Assembly (NCBI GenBank): GCA_030180135.1
Contig: CM058233.1
Coordinates: forward strand, 59,230,500-59,294,499
Reading direction: 5' to 3'
Source: Orychophragmus violaceus
Taxonomy: Eukaryota; Streptophyta; Magnoliopsida; Brassicales; Brassicaceae
Length of the DNA: 64,000 bases
In this document: in pieces, positions 44,199 to 54,124 of the stretch
How positions within the stretch are numbered: the stretch's first letter is position 1
Layout: each line of letters opens with the position of its first letter
Translations under genes and position numbers: made by a program
Notes under the pieces: generated by a model
The model's database searches: none
The model's input: the letters and a program-made list of their open reading frames with translations, nothing else
Told to the model about the DNA's origin: nothing

Positions 44199-47100
44199 AT
44201 GACTACTACAAGCACACAAAACACATTCTCGATCCGGTCTGTTCTCGAGAAGGAGAAGCTGACTGGAACGAACTTCCTGACATGGTCAAGGAACTTGAGG
44301 CTGGTCCTCAAGCAGGAGAAGAAGGATTATGTCCTTCGAGATCCCCTCCCCGAGAGGCCTCTTGCCAATGCTGCCAGGACTCTGCACAATGCTTGGGAAA
44401 GGCATTCGTCAGATGAAAATGATGTTTATTGCCTGATGTTGGTGACAATGACTCCAGAGCTGCAAAAGCAGTTCGAAAGTGTATTGTCTCCAATCGAGAT
44501 CATGGCAAGCCTGAAATCGCTTTTTCAGGAGCAGGCTAGGACCGAGAGGTTCCAGACAGTTAAGAACCTCTTGGACTGTAAGTTGGCTGCGAATGCGGCA
44601 GTGAGTCCTCATGTGTTGAAGATGATGGGTTATCTCGATCATCTTCACAAACTCGACTGCCCAATCAGCCAGGAACTTGCCTGCGACATCATTCTGCAGT
44701 CTTTACCTGCAAGCTATGATCAGTTCATTCTGAACTTTAACATGCATGGCTTGAGTAAGACACTGCCTGAGCTTCACGGAATGCTCAAGACTGCAGAGCC
44801 CAACTTGAAGAAAACCGCCAAGGACCCCAATGTACTCATGGTACAAAAGGGCAAGGGGTTTAAGAAGTCTTCTGCTAAGGATAAGGGAAAGGCCAAGGGT
44901 GTCCAAGTCGCGGACAAGGACACGCCAAAGCCCCAGCCCAAGTCCAAGGCTGGGCCTACTGACATGTGCAGGTTCTGCAAAGAACTGGGGCATTGGAGAA
45001 GAGATTGTAAGAAATTCCAGGAAGGTCTAAAGGAATTGAAGAAGAAGACTTTCGAGACTTCTTCATCAGGTATTTTTGTTATAGAAGTTAATACAACTAC
45101 TTCTGATAATACCTCATGGGTCATGGATACTGGTTGTGGGGCTCATATTTGTACTAATATGCAGGCACTCAGCAACAGTAGAAGGCTGAAGCAAGGACAA
45201 GTGGAGCTACGAGTTGGGAATGGAGCGAAAGTTTCAGCACTAGCTGTAGGCACATACTTGTTGTCTTTACCTTCGGGATTGATTTTAGAACTTAATAATT
45301 GTTATTTTGTACCTGCTATAAGCAGAAATATTATTTCAATTTCTTTGTTGGATTTGGAAGGTTATGATTTTTCAGTTAAGAATAAATTATGTTCCTTCAA
45401 TCGCAACAATTTGTTCTATGGTTCTGCCCCTCTTACGAATGGGCTTTACATACTCGATCAATCCGCGCCAATTTATAACATTAATACAAAACGGTTTAAA
45501 CCTAATGAGGAAAACCGAACGTTTCTATGGCATTGTCGTTTAGGGCACATCAGCGAGAAACGCATCAAGAGGCTCCATTCGAATGGACTTCTTGGCTCAT
45601 TTGACTTTGAGTCATGTGAGAAATGCGAATCATGCATGATGGGCAAAATGACACGGGCCCCCTTTAATAAACCTAACGAGAGGGCCAGTGACTTATTGGG
45701 CCTGATACACACTGATGTGTGTGGCCCAATGTCCACAAATGCAAGAGGAAACTATCAGTACTTCATAACCTTTACTGATGATTTCAGTAGGTATGGATAT
45801 GTTTATTTGATGAAACATAAGTCTGAATCTTTTGAAAAGTTCAGAGAATTCCAAAATGAAGTACAGAACCAACTTGGCAAAAGCATTAAGGCTCTTCGGT
45901 CCGACCGAGGAGGAGAATACTTAAGCCAAGAATTCAGTGATCATCTGAGAGAGTGTGGGATCGTATCCCAACTCACTCCTCCTGGAACACCTCAATGGAA
46001 TGGTGTGTCTGAGAGGAGAAATCGGACCTTATTGGATATGGTTCGATCTATGATGAGTCACACAGACCTTCCAATATCCCTTTGGGGATATGCTCTGCTA
46101 ACAGCAGTGTTCACACTAAACAGAGCGCCATCAAAAGCAGTAGCAAAGACACCATATGAATTATGGACTGGAGTGGCTCCAGTGCTGTCTTATCTAAGAA
46201 TTTGGGGTTGTGAAGCCTATGTTAAGAGATTAATCTCAGATAAGCTTACACCAAAATCTGATAAATGCTACTTCATTGGTTATCCACGGGAAACCAAGGC
46301 TTATTACTTCTATCTACGTTCCGAGAACAAGATCTTTGTTGCCCGGGATTGTAACTTTCTTGAGAGAGAGTTTCTCTCTAAGAAAGACAGTGGGAGTAAG
46401 GTACTGCTTGAAGAAATTCAAGATGAACAGGATACTGCTCAACCTAATGAGGAAGAGCAGCAGGAGGATCTACAAGAAACTGTAGAGCCTGAACCTATAG
46501 TACCTGAAGTTCGAAGATCCGGGAGGATCCGTCACGAACCCGAGAGATATCAGGGATTCCTCGTGACTGACTGTCATGATCTTTTGATCATTGATGGTGA
46601 TGAACCATCGAACTTCAATCAAGCCATGATGGGCCCAGATTTCTCTAAGTGGCGCAAGGCCACTGATTCCGAAATGGACTCCATGTCGGTCAACCAAGTC
46701 TTTTCGTTGGTTGACTTACCCGTTGGTGTAAAAGCCATCGAGTGCAAATGGATCTTCAAGAAGAAGATTGACGTGGATGGAAATGTCCAGATTTATAAAG
46801 CCAGGTTGGTGGCAAAAGGTTTCAGACAAGTTCACGGTGTGGACTACGATGAAACCTATTCACCGGTGGCTATGATGAAATCTATTCGGATTCTACTAGC
46901 AACTGCAGCTTTTCATGATTATGAAATTTGGCAGATGGACGTGAAAACCGCCTTCCTGAATGGTATTCTGGAAGAGGATGTGTATATGACGCAACCTGAC
47001 GGTTACATAGATCCAAAGAATGCTGGGAAAGTATGCAAGCTTCATAAATCCATTTATGGATTGAAGCAAGCATCGAGGAGCTGGAATCTTCGTTTTGATG

Positions 47101-48176
47101 AAGCGATCAAGCAATTTGACTTCATTAGAAACGAAGAAGAACAATGCGTGTATAAGAAATCTAGTGGGAGCAAGATTGTATTTCTTATTCTGTATGTCGA
47201 TGACATACTGCTTCTCGGAAACGACGTTCCAATGCTGAAGTCTGTAAAGGACTGGCTTGGAAGTTGTTTTTCCATGAAAGACATGGGTGAAGCCGCATAC
47301 GTTCTTGGAATTAGGATCTATCGGGATAGACCTAAGAGGCTGATAGGCTTGTGTCAAGACTCATACATTGACAAAGTCCTACAAAGATTCAGCATGAAAG
47401 ATTCCAAGAAGGGCTTCACGCCAATGGTACATGGCACAACGCTAAGCAAGAAGCAGAGCCCTACGTCGGCTGCTGAGCTTGAGCGCATGAAGAATATTCC
47501 TTATGCATCTGCAATAGGATCTGTCATGTATGCCATGATCTGTACTCGTCCTGATGTTGCTTACGCATTGAGCATGACGAGTAGATACCAGTCAAATCCA
47601 GGTGAAAACCATTGGATTGCCGTAAAGAACATCTTGAAGTATCTAAGACATACTAAGGATAAGTTCTTAGTGTACGGTGGAAGTGATGTGCTTAAAGTCA
47701 GTGGATTCACGGACGCAAGTTTCCAGACAGACACAGATGATTTCCGGTCACAGTCCGGTTATGTCTTTTGTCTGAATGGCGGTGCAGTAAGTTGGAGAAG
47801 CTCCAAGCAGGACACCGTTGCTGATTCCACTACGGAAGCTGAATATATCGCCGCCTCAGAAGCAGCGAAGGAAGCTGTTTGGATACGAAAGTTCATTATG
47901 GAACTAGGTGTGATACCAGATGCGGCTGAGCCTCTGGCACTGTTTTGTGACAACAATGGTGCTATAGCTCAGGCAAAGGAACCAAGATCACACCAGAAAT
48001 CCAAGCATGTTCAAAGAAGATATCACTTGATACGTGACATCATTAATAGAAAGGAAGTCAAGATCAGCCGAGTTCCGACAGATGATAACGTCGCTGATCC
48101 GTTGACAAAGCCACTCCCAAGGCCTAAGCTCGAGTTCCTGACTGAAGCTGTAGGCATTAGAAACATTGAAATGTAA
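44199..48176 (+). CDS. Copia gag-pol polyprotein, 1325 aa, uninterrupted
   Basis: ATG at 44199, stop TAA at 48174-48176. Domains in order: gag of the UBN2 type (residues about 20-230, NFLTWSRNLRLVLKQEKKDY); zinc knuckle CRFCKELGHWRRDC (about 257-270); aspartic protease VMDTGCGAHIC (about 307, active form D-T-G); GAG-pre-integrase LWHCRLGHIS with CEKCESC (about 443-475); integrase with IHTDVCGP, LRSDRGGEY and NGVSERRNRTLLD for D, D, E (about 505, 568, 604); RT with WIFKKKIDVDGNVQIYKARL (about 850), QMDVKTAFLNG (913) and LYVDDILLL (about 1000, catalytic YVDD); RNase H with FTDASFQ (1170), TTEAEYIA (1213) and FCDNNGAI (1250). All catalytic residues I can locate are present. Encodes capsid and enzymes for cytoplasmic reverse transcription and nuclear integration. 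Confidence 0.95.
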   Translation: MTTTSTQNTFSIRSVLEKEKLTGTNFLTWSRNLRLVLKQEKKDYVLRDPLPERPLANAARTLHNAWERHSSDENDVYCLMLVTMTPELQKQFESVLSPIEIMASLKSLFQEQARTERFQTVKNLLDCKLAANAAVSPHVLKMMGYLDHLHKLDCPISQELACDIILQSLPASYDQFILNFNMHGLSKTLPELHGMLKTAEPNLKKTAKDPNVLMVQKGKGFKKSSAKDKGKAKGVQVADKDTPKPQPKSKAGPTDMCRFCKELGHWRRDCKKFQEGLKELKKKTFETSSSGIFVIEVNTTTSDNTSWVMDTGCGAHICTNMQALSNSRRLKQGQVELRVGNGAKVSALAVGTYLLSLPSGLILELNNCYFVPAISRNIISISLLDLEGYDFSVKNKLCSFNRNNLFYGSAPLTNGLYILDQSAPIYNINTKRFKPNEENRTFLWHCRLGHISEKRIKRLHSNGLLGSFDFESCEKCESCMMGKMTRAPFNKPNERASDLLGLIHTDVCGPMSTNARGNYQYFITFTDDFSRYGYVYLMKHKSESFEKFREFQNEVQNQLGKSIKALRSDRGGEYLSQEFSDHLRECGIVSQLTPPGTPQWNGVSERRNRTLLDMVRSMMSHTDLPISLWGYALLTAVFTLNRAPSKAVAKTPYELWTGVAPVLSYLRIWGCEAYVKRLISDKLTPKSDKCYFIGYPRETKAYYFYLRSENKIFVARDCNFLEREFLSKKDSGSKVLLEEIQDEQDTAQPNEEEQQEDLQETVEPEPIVPEVRRSGRIRHEPERYQGFLVTDCHDLLIIDGDEPSNFNQAMMGPDFSKWRKATDSEMDSMSVNQVFSLVDLPVGVKAIECKWIFKKKIDVDGNVQIYKARLVAKGFRQVHGVDYDETYSPVAMMKSIRILLATAAFHDYEIWQMDVKTAFLNGILEEDVYMTQPDGYIDPKNAGKVCKLHKSIYGLKQASRSWNLRFDEAIKQFDFIRNEEEQCVYKKSSGSKIVFLILYVDDILLLGNDVPMLKSVKDWLGSCFSMKDMGEAAYVLGIRIYRDRPKRLIGLCQDSYIDKVLQRFSMKDSKKGFTPMVHGTTLSKKQSPTSAAELERMKNIPYASAIGSVMYAMICTRPDVAYALSMTSRYQSNPGENHWIAVKNILKYLRHTKDKFLVYGGSDVLKVSGFTDASFQTDTDDFRSQSGYVFCLNGGAVSWRSSKQDTVADSTTEAEYIAASEAAKEAVWIRKFIMELGVIPDAAEPLALFCDNNGAIAQAKEPRSHQKSKHVQRRYHLIRDIINRKEVKISRVPTDDNVADPLTKPLPRPKLEFLTEAVGIRNIEM

Positions 48177-49030
48177 TCTAAATTTGAGTGGGAGTTTTGT
48201 GAGCTTTATTTTAGTTATTTGATATGTTCTTGTAAAACATTATTTATGTTTTAATGAAATTATTATTTCAAGATTATTTTAACTGTGATGAAATAATCGT
48301 TCCAAAATGATATGAACCATTTTATAGGTCATCGAAGTAAATGATTTGATCTTGAGTCATCGAAGTCATTTAGCTTGATCATGAGATCCTATATTTGATA
48401 AATGTTTTATATCATCATGTCCCTAGTCGAAGGTTGTTGAAACTGGAACACCAACAACCGTGTGAGACTGGATTGGTACGTGACTTATGACAAAGTCTCA
48501 GTGTGTCATAGATGCACGGCATCAAAGTCAGTACATAGGTGTATGTTGGGAACATACGACCGGACAAGACCCGACTATAAGAACTCTTCAGGATATTTAT
48601 ATCTGTGTCATAAGAGATTCTTACTACGACTATAGAGTATAGTCCTTAGACCTGAGTTCACATGCATGTGACTGCACATGGACTGATGTACTTTGATCAT
48701 TGTCTAACGCTATCGTTCTGTGATAGTTATAAGGACCTTGTTTGGGTGCATTATGAAATGAGTAGTTTACAGTGATGGAACAAGATGGGATTTGTCCCTC
48801 CAATATAAATGGAGTGAATATCTCTAGGCCAATCGGAGATTTGAATACTGGAAAACGCATGGCCATGCTCAAACGGACTTTCCCGAGTCGTTTGTATTGT
48901 CAGTATCAAATCAGAGTCCGATGAACAAGATTAGGCTTTATAAGGATGACACTAATCTTGCCTTATGACTAATCGAGATATTGAGACGAAAGGGATTATG
49001 AATACAGAGATTCCAGTTCAAGTGGGAGAT
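48177..49030 (+). other. 3' untranslated region and PPT of the intact Copia
   Basis: Non-coding; ends with the purine tract AAGTGGGAGAT (49020-49030) directly before the 3' LTR. Confidence 0.85.
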
Positions 49031-49659
49031 TGTTGGAATTGTGTCCATCAATCTCTGTACTGTCTCTATAACGTAAGAGTATGTCAGTGATCAGACATAA
49101 GTCATACAATACTGGGGGTCATGATGGCTTGCTAGAGTCCGCTCATGATCTATAAGTCTTGGACTTATTGCCTTTATTGTATGATCCCATATGGGTCACA
49201 CGCTTAAGCTAGCAGGAAATAATGTTGAAAGGCATAGCAGAAGTACGACAAAAGTGCTAGGCATTTGTCGTACTAAGAGAGAATGAATAATGGGTCTGAT
49301 TAAATGGGATTTAATCAGATTGGGCCCAAAAGCCCAAAAGGGAAAGAGAAGGCTTTTAATGTCTAAAAGCCAAGTCTCTTCTCCCCAACCCTAAGCCTCC
49401 CAGCCGCGATTTCTCTCCTCTCTCTGCGCCTCCCTCAGCTCGGTCTAGCAGCCAGTTTCCTGTGATTGCGTGTGTGAGCCTTTGGAGGATTCATCCCTTG
49501 GTGTATCTCCCTGATCTCTGACCTGTTCATCAATTCCGCTGCAACAAACAGGTAAAAGGTGAGATCATATTGTTTCTAAATAAGAACACCTAGATCTGAT
49601 GCATGTTTAGGTTGATATCAATATGAGAATTGAATCAGGATCAACCGAAACTTCCAACA
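49031..49659 (+). repeat. 3' LTR of the intact Copia
   Basis: 629 bp, nearly identical to 41891-42519, followed by TSD GGTGA. Confidence 0.95.
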
Positions 49660-49845
49660 GGTGAAATACTTCTGTTGCTGATGGATTAACGTAAGCGATT
49701 GTCCCGATGGTTCCACCACGCTTCCTCCGTGTATACATTTTGTGTTTATTATCCCATACAAAGTACTTTGGAATTTCCACATAGTTCATGCTCCATGCGT
49801 CCTCGTAGATTTTATTCAATTTGAACCATTCGGTGAGCATTGTCC
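49660..49845 (-). pseudogene. Helitron helicase fragment, upstream half
   Basis: The minus strand reads MLTEWFKLNKIYEDA, YVEIPKYFVWDNKHKMY, then TRRKRGGTIGTIAYVNPSA and EVF, ending at the Copia insertion. This matches the plant Helitron RepHel segment usually written LTEWF...FVW...W..R..G..IGRI..V.P..GE.FYLR. It continues at 41885 (HLRLMVATIKGP). Upstream, Rep motifs are not recognisable. Confidence 0.82.
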
Positions 49846-49859
49846 TGACGTTCCCTGAA

Positions 49860-50590
49860 TTTTATATGGCAGTTTCTCCAGCCTTTTCATCTGCACGCAA
49901 TGTCGGGTGGTGACGTGGGAGGTGAACTGGTAGCGTAGTATATTTTTGTGCTTGTATAGGTCTAGGTGGCGCTGCAGTGAAGTCTATATTTGCTTCTGCT
50001 CTCCTTGAGGGACCTGCATTTGAAGTGAGGAGTATTAGATGTATGTTAATATAGTGTTAATGTGTGTATGTATCATAGGTTGTTGTTCTGATGTTTATCA
50101 GCATCATTTATTGCCATTAGTTTGAATTGGATGTATTGTTACCAATGTTGTTGAAGTGATGTTGGTCGTAGTATGGTTGATATTCTTATTAATGTAGTTG
50201 TATGTAAGTGAATGATGATCAGGTTGGTTACATCTGTAGCTATCTATATTTTCTCGAACGGAAGTCAAATATATGTCTCTTTTGTAGTTAGAGCGCTTGT
50301 GTAGGCAGGTGTGTTTAGTTATTCACTAACGATATTTGATTATTATAAATCTGTATGTGGTTGACAATTTTCCCCCAAGTCTTTATCATTAAGAAATCAC
50401 AGATCTAAATTTTACTTAAAGCAAAAGTAATCCTTCGTATGCAACTGAGAGTCGTCATCTTTAGCGTAGACGTCGTAAAACCTTCAGAACTATCCATTGT
50501 TTTGTGATGCAACGGAGGTCCCTTTTTCTGTACTTTTTAAGCTTTCTCTTTCTGGTACTCTTTGTCCAATTCTTCATGTGGTCAGATTGG
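49860..50590. other. Helitron interior without recognised genes
   Basis: Between the helicase fragment and the OB-fold remnants. No convincing exon on either strand. Confidence 0.4.
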
Positions 50591-50599
50591 GGGTTGGTG

Positions 50600-51175
50600 T
50601 TAGCGTTTTCAAAAACAACAAAGACTATAAGTAATGCGTGATATTCGGTCATACATGTTTTCCGTAGATATATTGTGTTGATATTCGGGGACTGTAGTAA
50701 GGAACGGCCCTTTCACGCGTGCTCGTCCATGGGTGTGGCCATTGTCTCTTTCAGCTGCATTTGTACAATTTATTAGATTTGCGAAATATTTACTCCCCCA
50801 CTTTGGAAACATGTTACGCACGGTGAAAATGAAATTACTTGGATGCTTGGTAGTGGGCAGCATGGCTGGCCGGTATGAATCCTTGGATGACGGAGTCATG
50901 AAAAGGGTTCGTTAGGCGGATGTTTGCGCCGGATCACACGGTGAGGGTAGGTTGATCAATATGAGTAGGGGACAAAGATTAAAGAAAAGTCGTACCTGTT
51001 CGTCCAGAAGGAGGAAAACAATACCCATGAACTCTCCGTTCTTCTTGAAATTGTAAGCCTCCCAGTGGCTGAGCATCCGGCCGACGACCTTCTGCGAGGA
51101 TCTGCCAAGCTGTAGATCAGCGAACGTCGAGTAAGCAGATGGTGTAGGAATGGCGGCGAGAGCAGCCTGCGACAT
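50600..51175 (-). pseudogene. Helitron-borne OB-fold (RPA1-like, DUF223) gene remnant
   Basis: The ATG at 51175 opens an exon reading MSQAALAAIPTPSAYSTFAD, then LQLGRSSQKVVGRMLSHWEA and KKNGEFMGIVFLLLDEQ, with a CAG|GTACG donor at 50995. This is the first OB fold of RPA1-like proteins encoded by plant Helitrons (FADLKLG..S..V.VR+LR.WEA.N..+.GE.MG.D.LLLD.Q). A second piece with VIQGFIPASHAAHYQ lies at about 50890-50845 and is followed by stops. Single-stranded DNA binding is the family role. Position next to the Helitron 5' end suggests a passenger or accessory gene. Confidence 0.75.
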
Positions 51176-51270
51176 GATGTAGCCGGAGAAAGCGTGAGTG
51201 AATGCGGAGTACTAAAGCGAATGGAGGTGGCGAGTGATTTGGAGACGACCAGATGGACCTCTCATTGACT

Positions 51271-51280
51271 ATTTATAGGG
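51271..51280 (-). promoter_or_regulatory. TATA box of the Helitron OB-fold gene
   Basis: The minus strand reads CTATAAATAG about 95 bp upstream of the ATG at 51175. Well-formed plant TATA box; activity inferred. Confidence 0.6.
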
Positions 51281-51839
51281 GATCCGCTGAATCAAATGGT
51301 TTGGCTCTGCTGGGTGTTGCAGCCGTTTCGTATTGAAGGCGAGTAATGGACAATGCCATTACTAGGGTGGTGGCGAACGTGATGAGCAAGGTTAATGATG
51401 TAACGGTCGCCTGACGTTTGGGCTTTGACGGAAGCACAAATCGGGAAACGCCTCGTAGGGTTTGTGAGGAAAGCACGGTGGGGAAGATGAAGAAACATGT
51501 GTGTGCCAGGTCCTGTGTGGGCTTCCGAAGCTGTTGTTGGATCAGAGTTAGTGAAACAATCAATTGGGCTTCAGCGTTTGTGCATTATCATGGGAAGAAT
51601 AAGAAACATCTAGGTGTGCCAGAAAATCATTGGGCTTCTATACACTTTGTTCGATCATGATACAGCCGAGATGAAATGGCTATTGCACGGGTCTTGTTTT
51701 GTTTTTTTTTTTAAGATGGAAAATGCCACGTAGGAAAAAATGGGGTGATGACGTGGCTTCTTGAGGAGAGAGCAAAAAAGTCCCTAATTATATATATGAT
51801 TTTGTAAGAATTGTGTATGTTCTATTATCTTACTACCAC

Positions 51840-52640
51840 TTTTTAAGTCTACATCATTGGCGATATAAAAGACTATGATCATTCTTCATAAATTTTTGCA
51901 AACTTATTATCGAACATAATCTCCAGTCTATAAGCTTAAGTCTACGTAAAACAAGTATACAATGTAAACCAAGTCTCCAATTATAAAATATCATTAAACA
52001 AGTCTCGAAACATCAATTAAGTCTACAATGTGAATATAAATCTACTATAACGTATGATAATTCTGTCCCAACTACGACTTTTTCATCTTCCTTGAAAAAT
52101 CTGCTACAACTATATAAAAGTTTACAACTACAACATTAAGTCTACTGTGAAAATATAAATCTACGATCACGCATGATATGTCTGCTCTCATGTCAATGTC
52201 TTCATCTTCCCTAAAAAATTTACTACTACTTGATGAAAGTCTCCAAACTGCAAGATTAAGTTTGCAACTGCTAAATATATCTACTATCGTATAATTTAAA
52301 TCTATCAATAGGCTAATAAATCTACCAATCGACTAACAAATCTACAAAATATGTCTACAAATCGGTCATTTTTCAAACAAATCTGCTGTCATATATAATA
52401 ACTCCGCAAAATATATGAAAAATCTACATCAGTTCCCAACGTCTACGACAAATTAAAATAAGTTTACCGACCACCAAATAAATCTACAAATTCCTAAAAC
52501 AAATATACAATCCTAAAATCAAGTCTACAATCCAAAAAAAAAAAACCTACAGTCCTAATAACAAATCTACAATCCTAAAAACAAATCTATAGTCCTAAAA
52601 CAGATAAACAGTCCTGAAATCAAGTCTGCATAAAAACTTT
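51840..52640. repeat. Right array of AATCTACAA-type motifs
   Basis: About 30 copies of AAGTCTACAA, AATCTACAA and close variants, spaced mostly 15-40 bp. The last part (52490-52620) repeats AATCTACAATCCTAAAA. The motif is the reverse complement of that at 39840-40780. Non-coding. Confidence 0.8.
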
Positions 52641-53070
52641 CTAAAATTGTTTAATAATAAAATGGCTTTGAAAGATTCTTTAAGCTAACTTCCCTAATAA
52701 TAAACTAACACAAACACTTTCTCAAATATGTTAATATCGTTTTTTTAACCTTTTAATAATGTTGTTTGAGACATTGTTATTCCTCCATATTAGAAAGACA
52801 GTCCACTGGTGTTACAAGTTTACACCTCTTTTTTTTTTAACATAGGGTTATTACAAGTTTGGACTTCATGCATGCATGTACCGACGTACCATTGTACACA
52901 TAGGTGGTCACTCGAAAACAAATTGACCTACGTCTTTTTTTCATCTGAAGATATAGTATCAATAGAAAAGAAAAGGGTAAAATATAAAGTCGGATACAAC
53001 CAGAGACCAAGCCTGAACAAGTATGTGAGGCGAAGAACTCAAAGAAAAACATTCATTCCTAAAGCTAAAA
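52641..53070. other. Flanking DNA before the Mutator element
   Basis: AT-rich; no gene recognised. Confidence 0.4.
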
Positions 53071-53079
53071 CCAATAGAC

Positions 53080-53184
53080 GGAAAACGATCTATTTCCCCA
53101 CGAGAACTATCATATAGCACCAGTTGCTGCCCAAACTAAGACCCCATTCCATATCCCCCTAAAACATAAGTTACAGATGTATAA
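53080..53184 (+). repeat. Left TIR of the MULE
   Basis: Starts GGAAAACGATCTATTTCCCC; partner reads GGTAAAACGGTATATTTCCCC on the opposite strand at 56712. Confidence 0.88.
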
Positions 53185-53529
53185 CCCCCGAATTAAAAGT
53201 TCGAAACCAAATTACCCACAGATCTTGGTTTTATTGGTTACTACACCAAACCGTATTCAAACCAAGGAAAACCGAATCGTAATCTAACCAAAAAACCCGA
53301 CTAAACATCAAATCGACCCGCTGATATCTTTTTAAACCCGATTCATATCAAAACCACAAATCAGAAAATCCTTAAAAATGAAGAACCCTAGTTTTGATTT
53401 GGGAAAATCGATTCATCTAGTCGGAAATTTCTGCAACGAGGGTAAGCAATTAGATCGAACCCTAATTTTGGTGTCTCTATTCATCTCTGTGTCAATCAAT
53501 TCTTCTGGTTTTTTATGCAGAATTTAAAG

Positions 53530-53640
53530 ATGTCTGGAAATGGGAGTAATGGGTCAGTTCGTTCTTCTGGATCGTCAAGCTCCAGGACAAGAAGTGGGAG
53601 ACTTGCATCGAATTTGCTCTATTTTGTTGGTTTCTGTAAC
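53530..53640 (+). pseudogene. 5' exon of a Ser/Gly-rich protein inside the MULE
   Basis: After a TTTTTATGCAG acceptor (about 53511-53521) the ATG at 53530 reads MSGNGSNGSVRSSGSSSSRT, then RSGRLASNLL, and stops soon after (FCN*). Ser/Gly/Arg-rich starts of this kind occur in Brassicaceae proteins with GRF-type zinc fingers that accompany MULEs. No zinc finger is present here, so it is at best a truncated remnant. Divergent to the transposase. Confidence 0.4.
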
Positions 53641-54124
53641 TGATTTCTTTAAATTTGTTGTTGCTTTTGAATCATATTTTAATGGTATATCTAATTAAAG
53701 AACAAACAAGAAGCATATTCCAACAAGAGCATGACAAATTAGTAGTCAAAAGTAAATCATAAATCAACACAAAGTAGCCAAATTTGATACAAAAGCAACA
53801 CCACAGAACATAAAGATGTACTAAAGAAGTTCCAACTTATCCGAGATCCGAAAACTCCTTGCAACATCGCCTTTTTTACTACTTATCCGAGATCCAAAAA
53901 CCTACTTCACCATTCCAAAAACCTTCTTCTAATCGTTCTTATAAACATTCTTCATTCCCGTCCTACACCTTGAGAGGCTTCAGTCTGAGAACCCTGAGTT
54001 AGATTGGCTTGAGAAGCTTCAGCCTGAGAACCCTGTATCTGAAACAGAAATCAATTACAGCTGCAACAAACCGATAAAAGCTAAAAAAACAGAGGACTAG
54101 TACACAAACCGGAGTATCTTTCTT

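Larger units (their letters stand above)
41891..49659 (+). mobile_element. Young, apparently intact Copia retrotransposon
   Basis: 7769 bp, perfect TSD GGTGA (41886-41890, 49660-49664), LTRs of 629 bp each. By eye the LTRs differ at one position (G/T, 17 bp from the start). PBS, a 1.7 kb leader, a 1325-codon polyprotein, an 850-bp 3' region and a PPT are all in place. It is inserted in the opposite orientation inside the Helitron helicase fragment. Age by LTR divergence is of the order of 0.1 million years if a rate of 7e-9 per site per year is assumed. Confidence 0.95.
41351..51799 (-). mobile_element. Helitron, non-autonomous, interrupted by a Copia
   Basis: On the minus strand it starts TCATATATATAATTAGGGAC (51799) after a host A. 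It ends with a GC-rich hairpin, then GTTAAAGCACCTAG (41351) before a host T, giving the expected A|TC...CTAG|T insertion. Without the 7.77 kb Copia and its extra TSD copy the Helitron is about 2.7 kb. It carries an OB-fold (RPA-like) exon near its 5' end and a fragment of Helitron helicase. The Rep nuclease and helicase motor motifs are missing, so it depended on another element. Confidence 0.8.
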
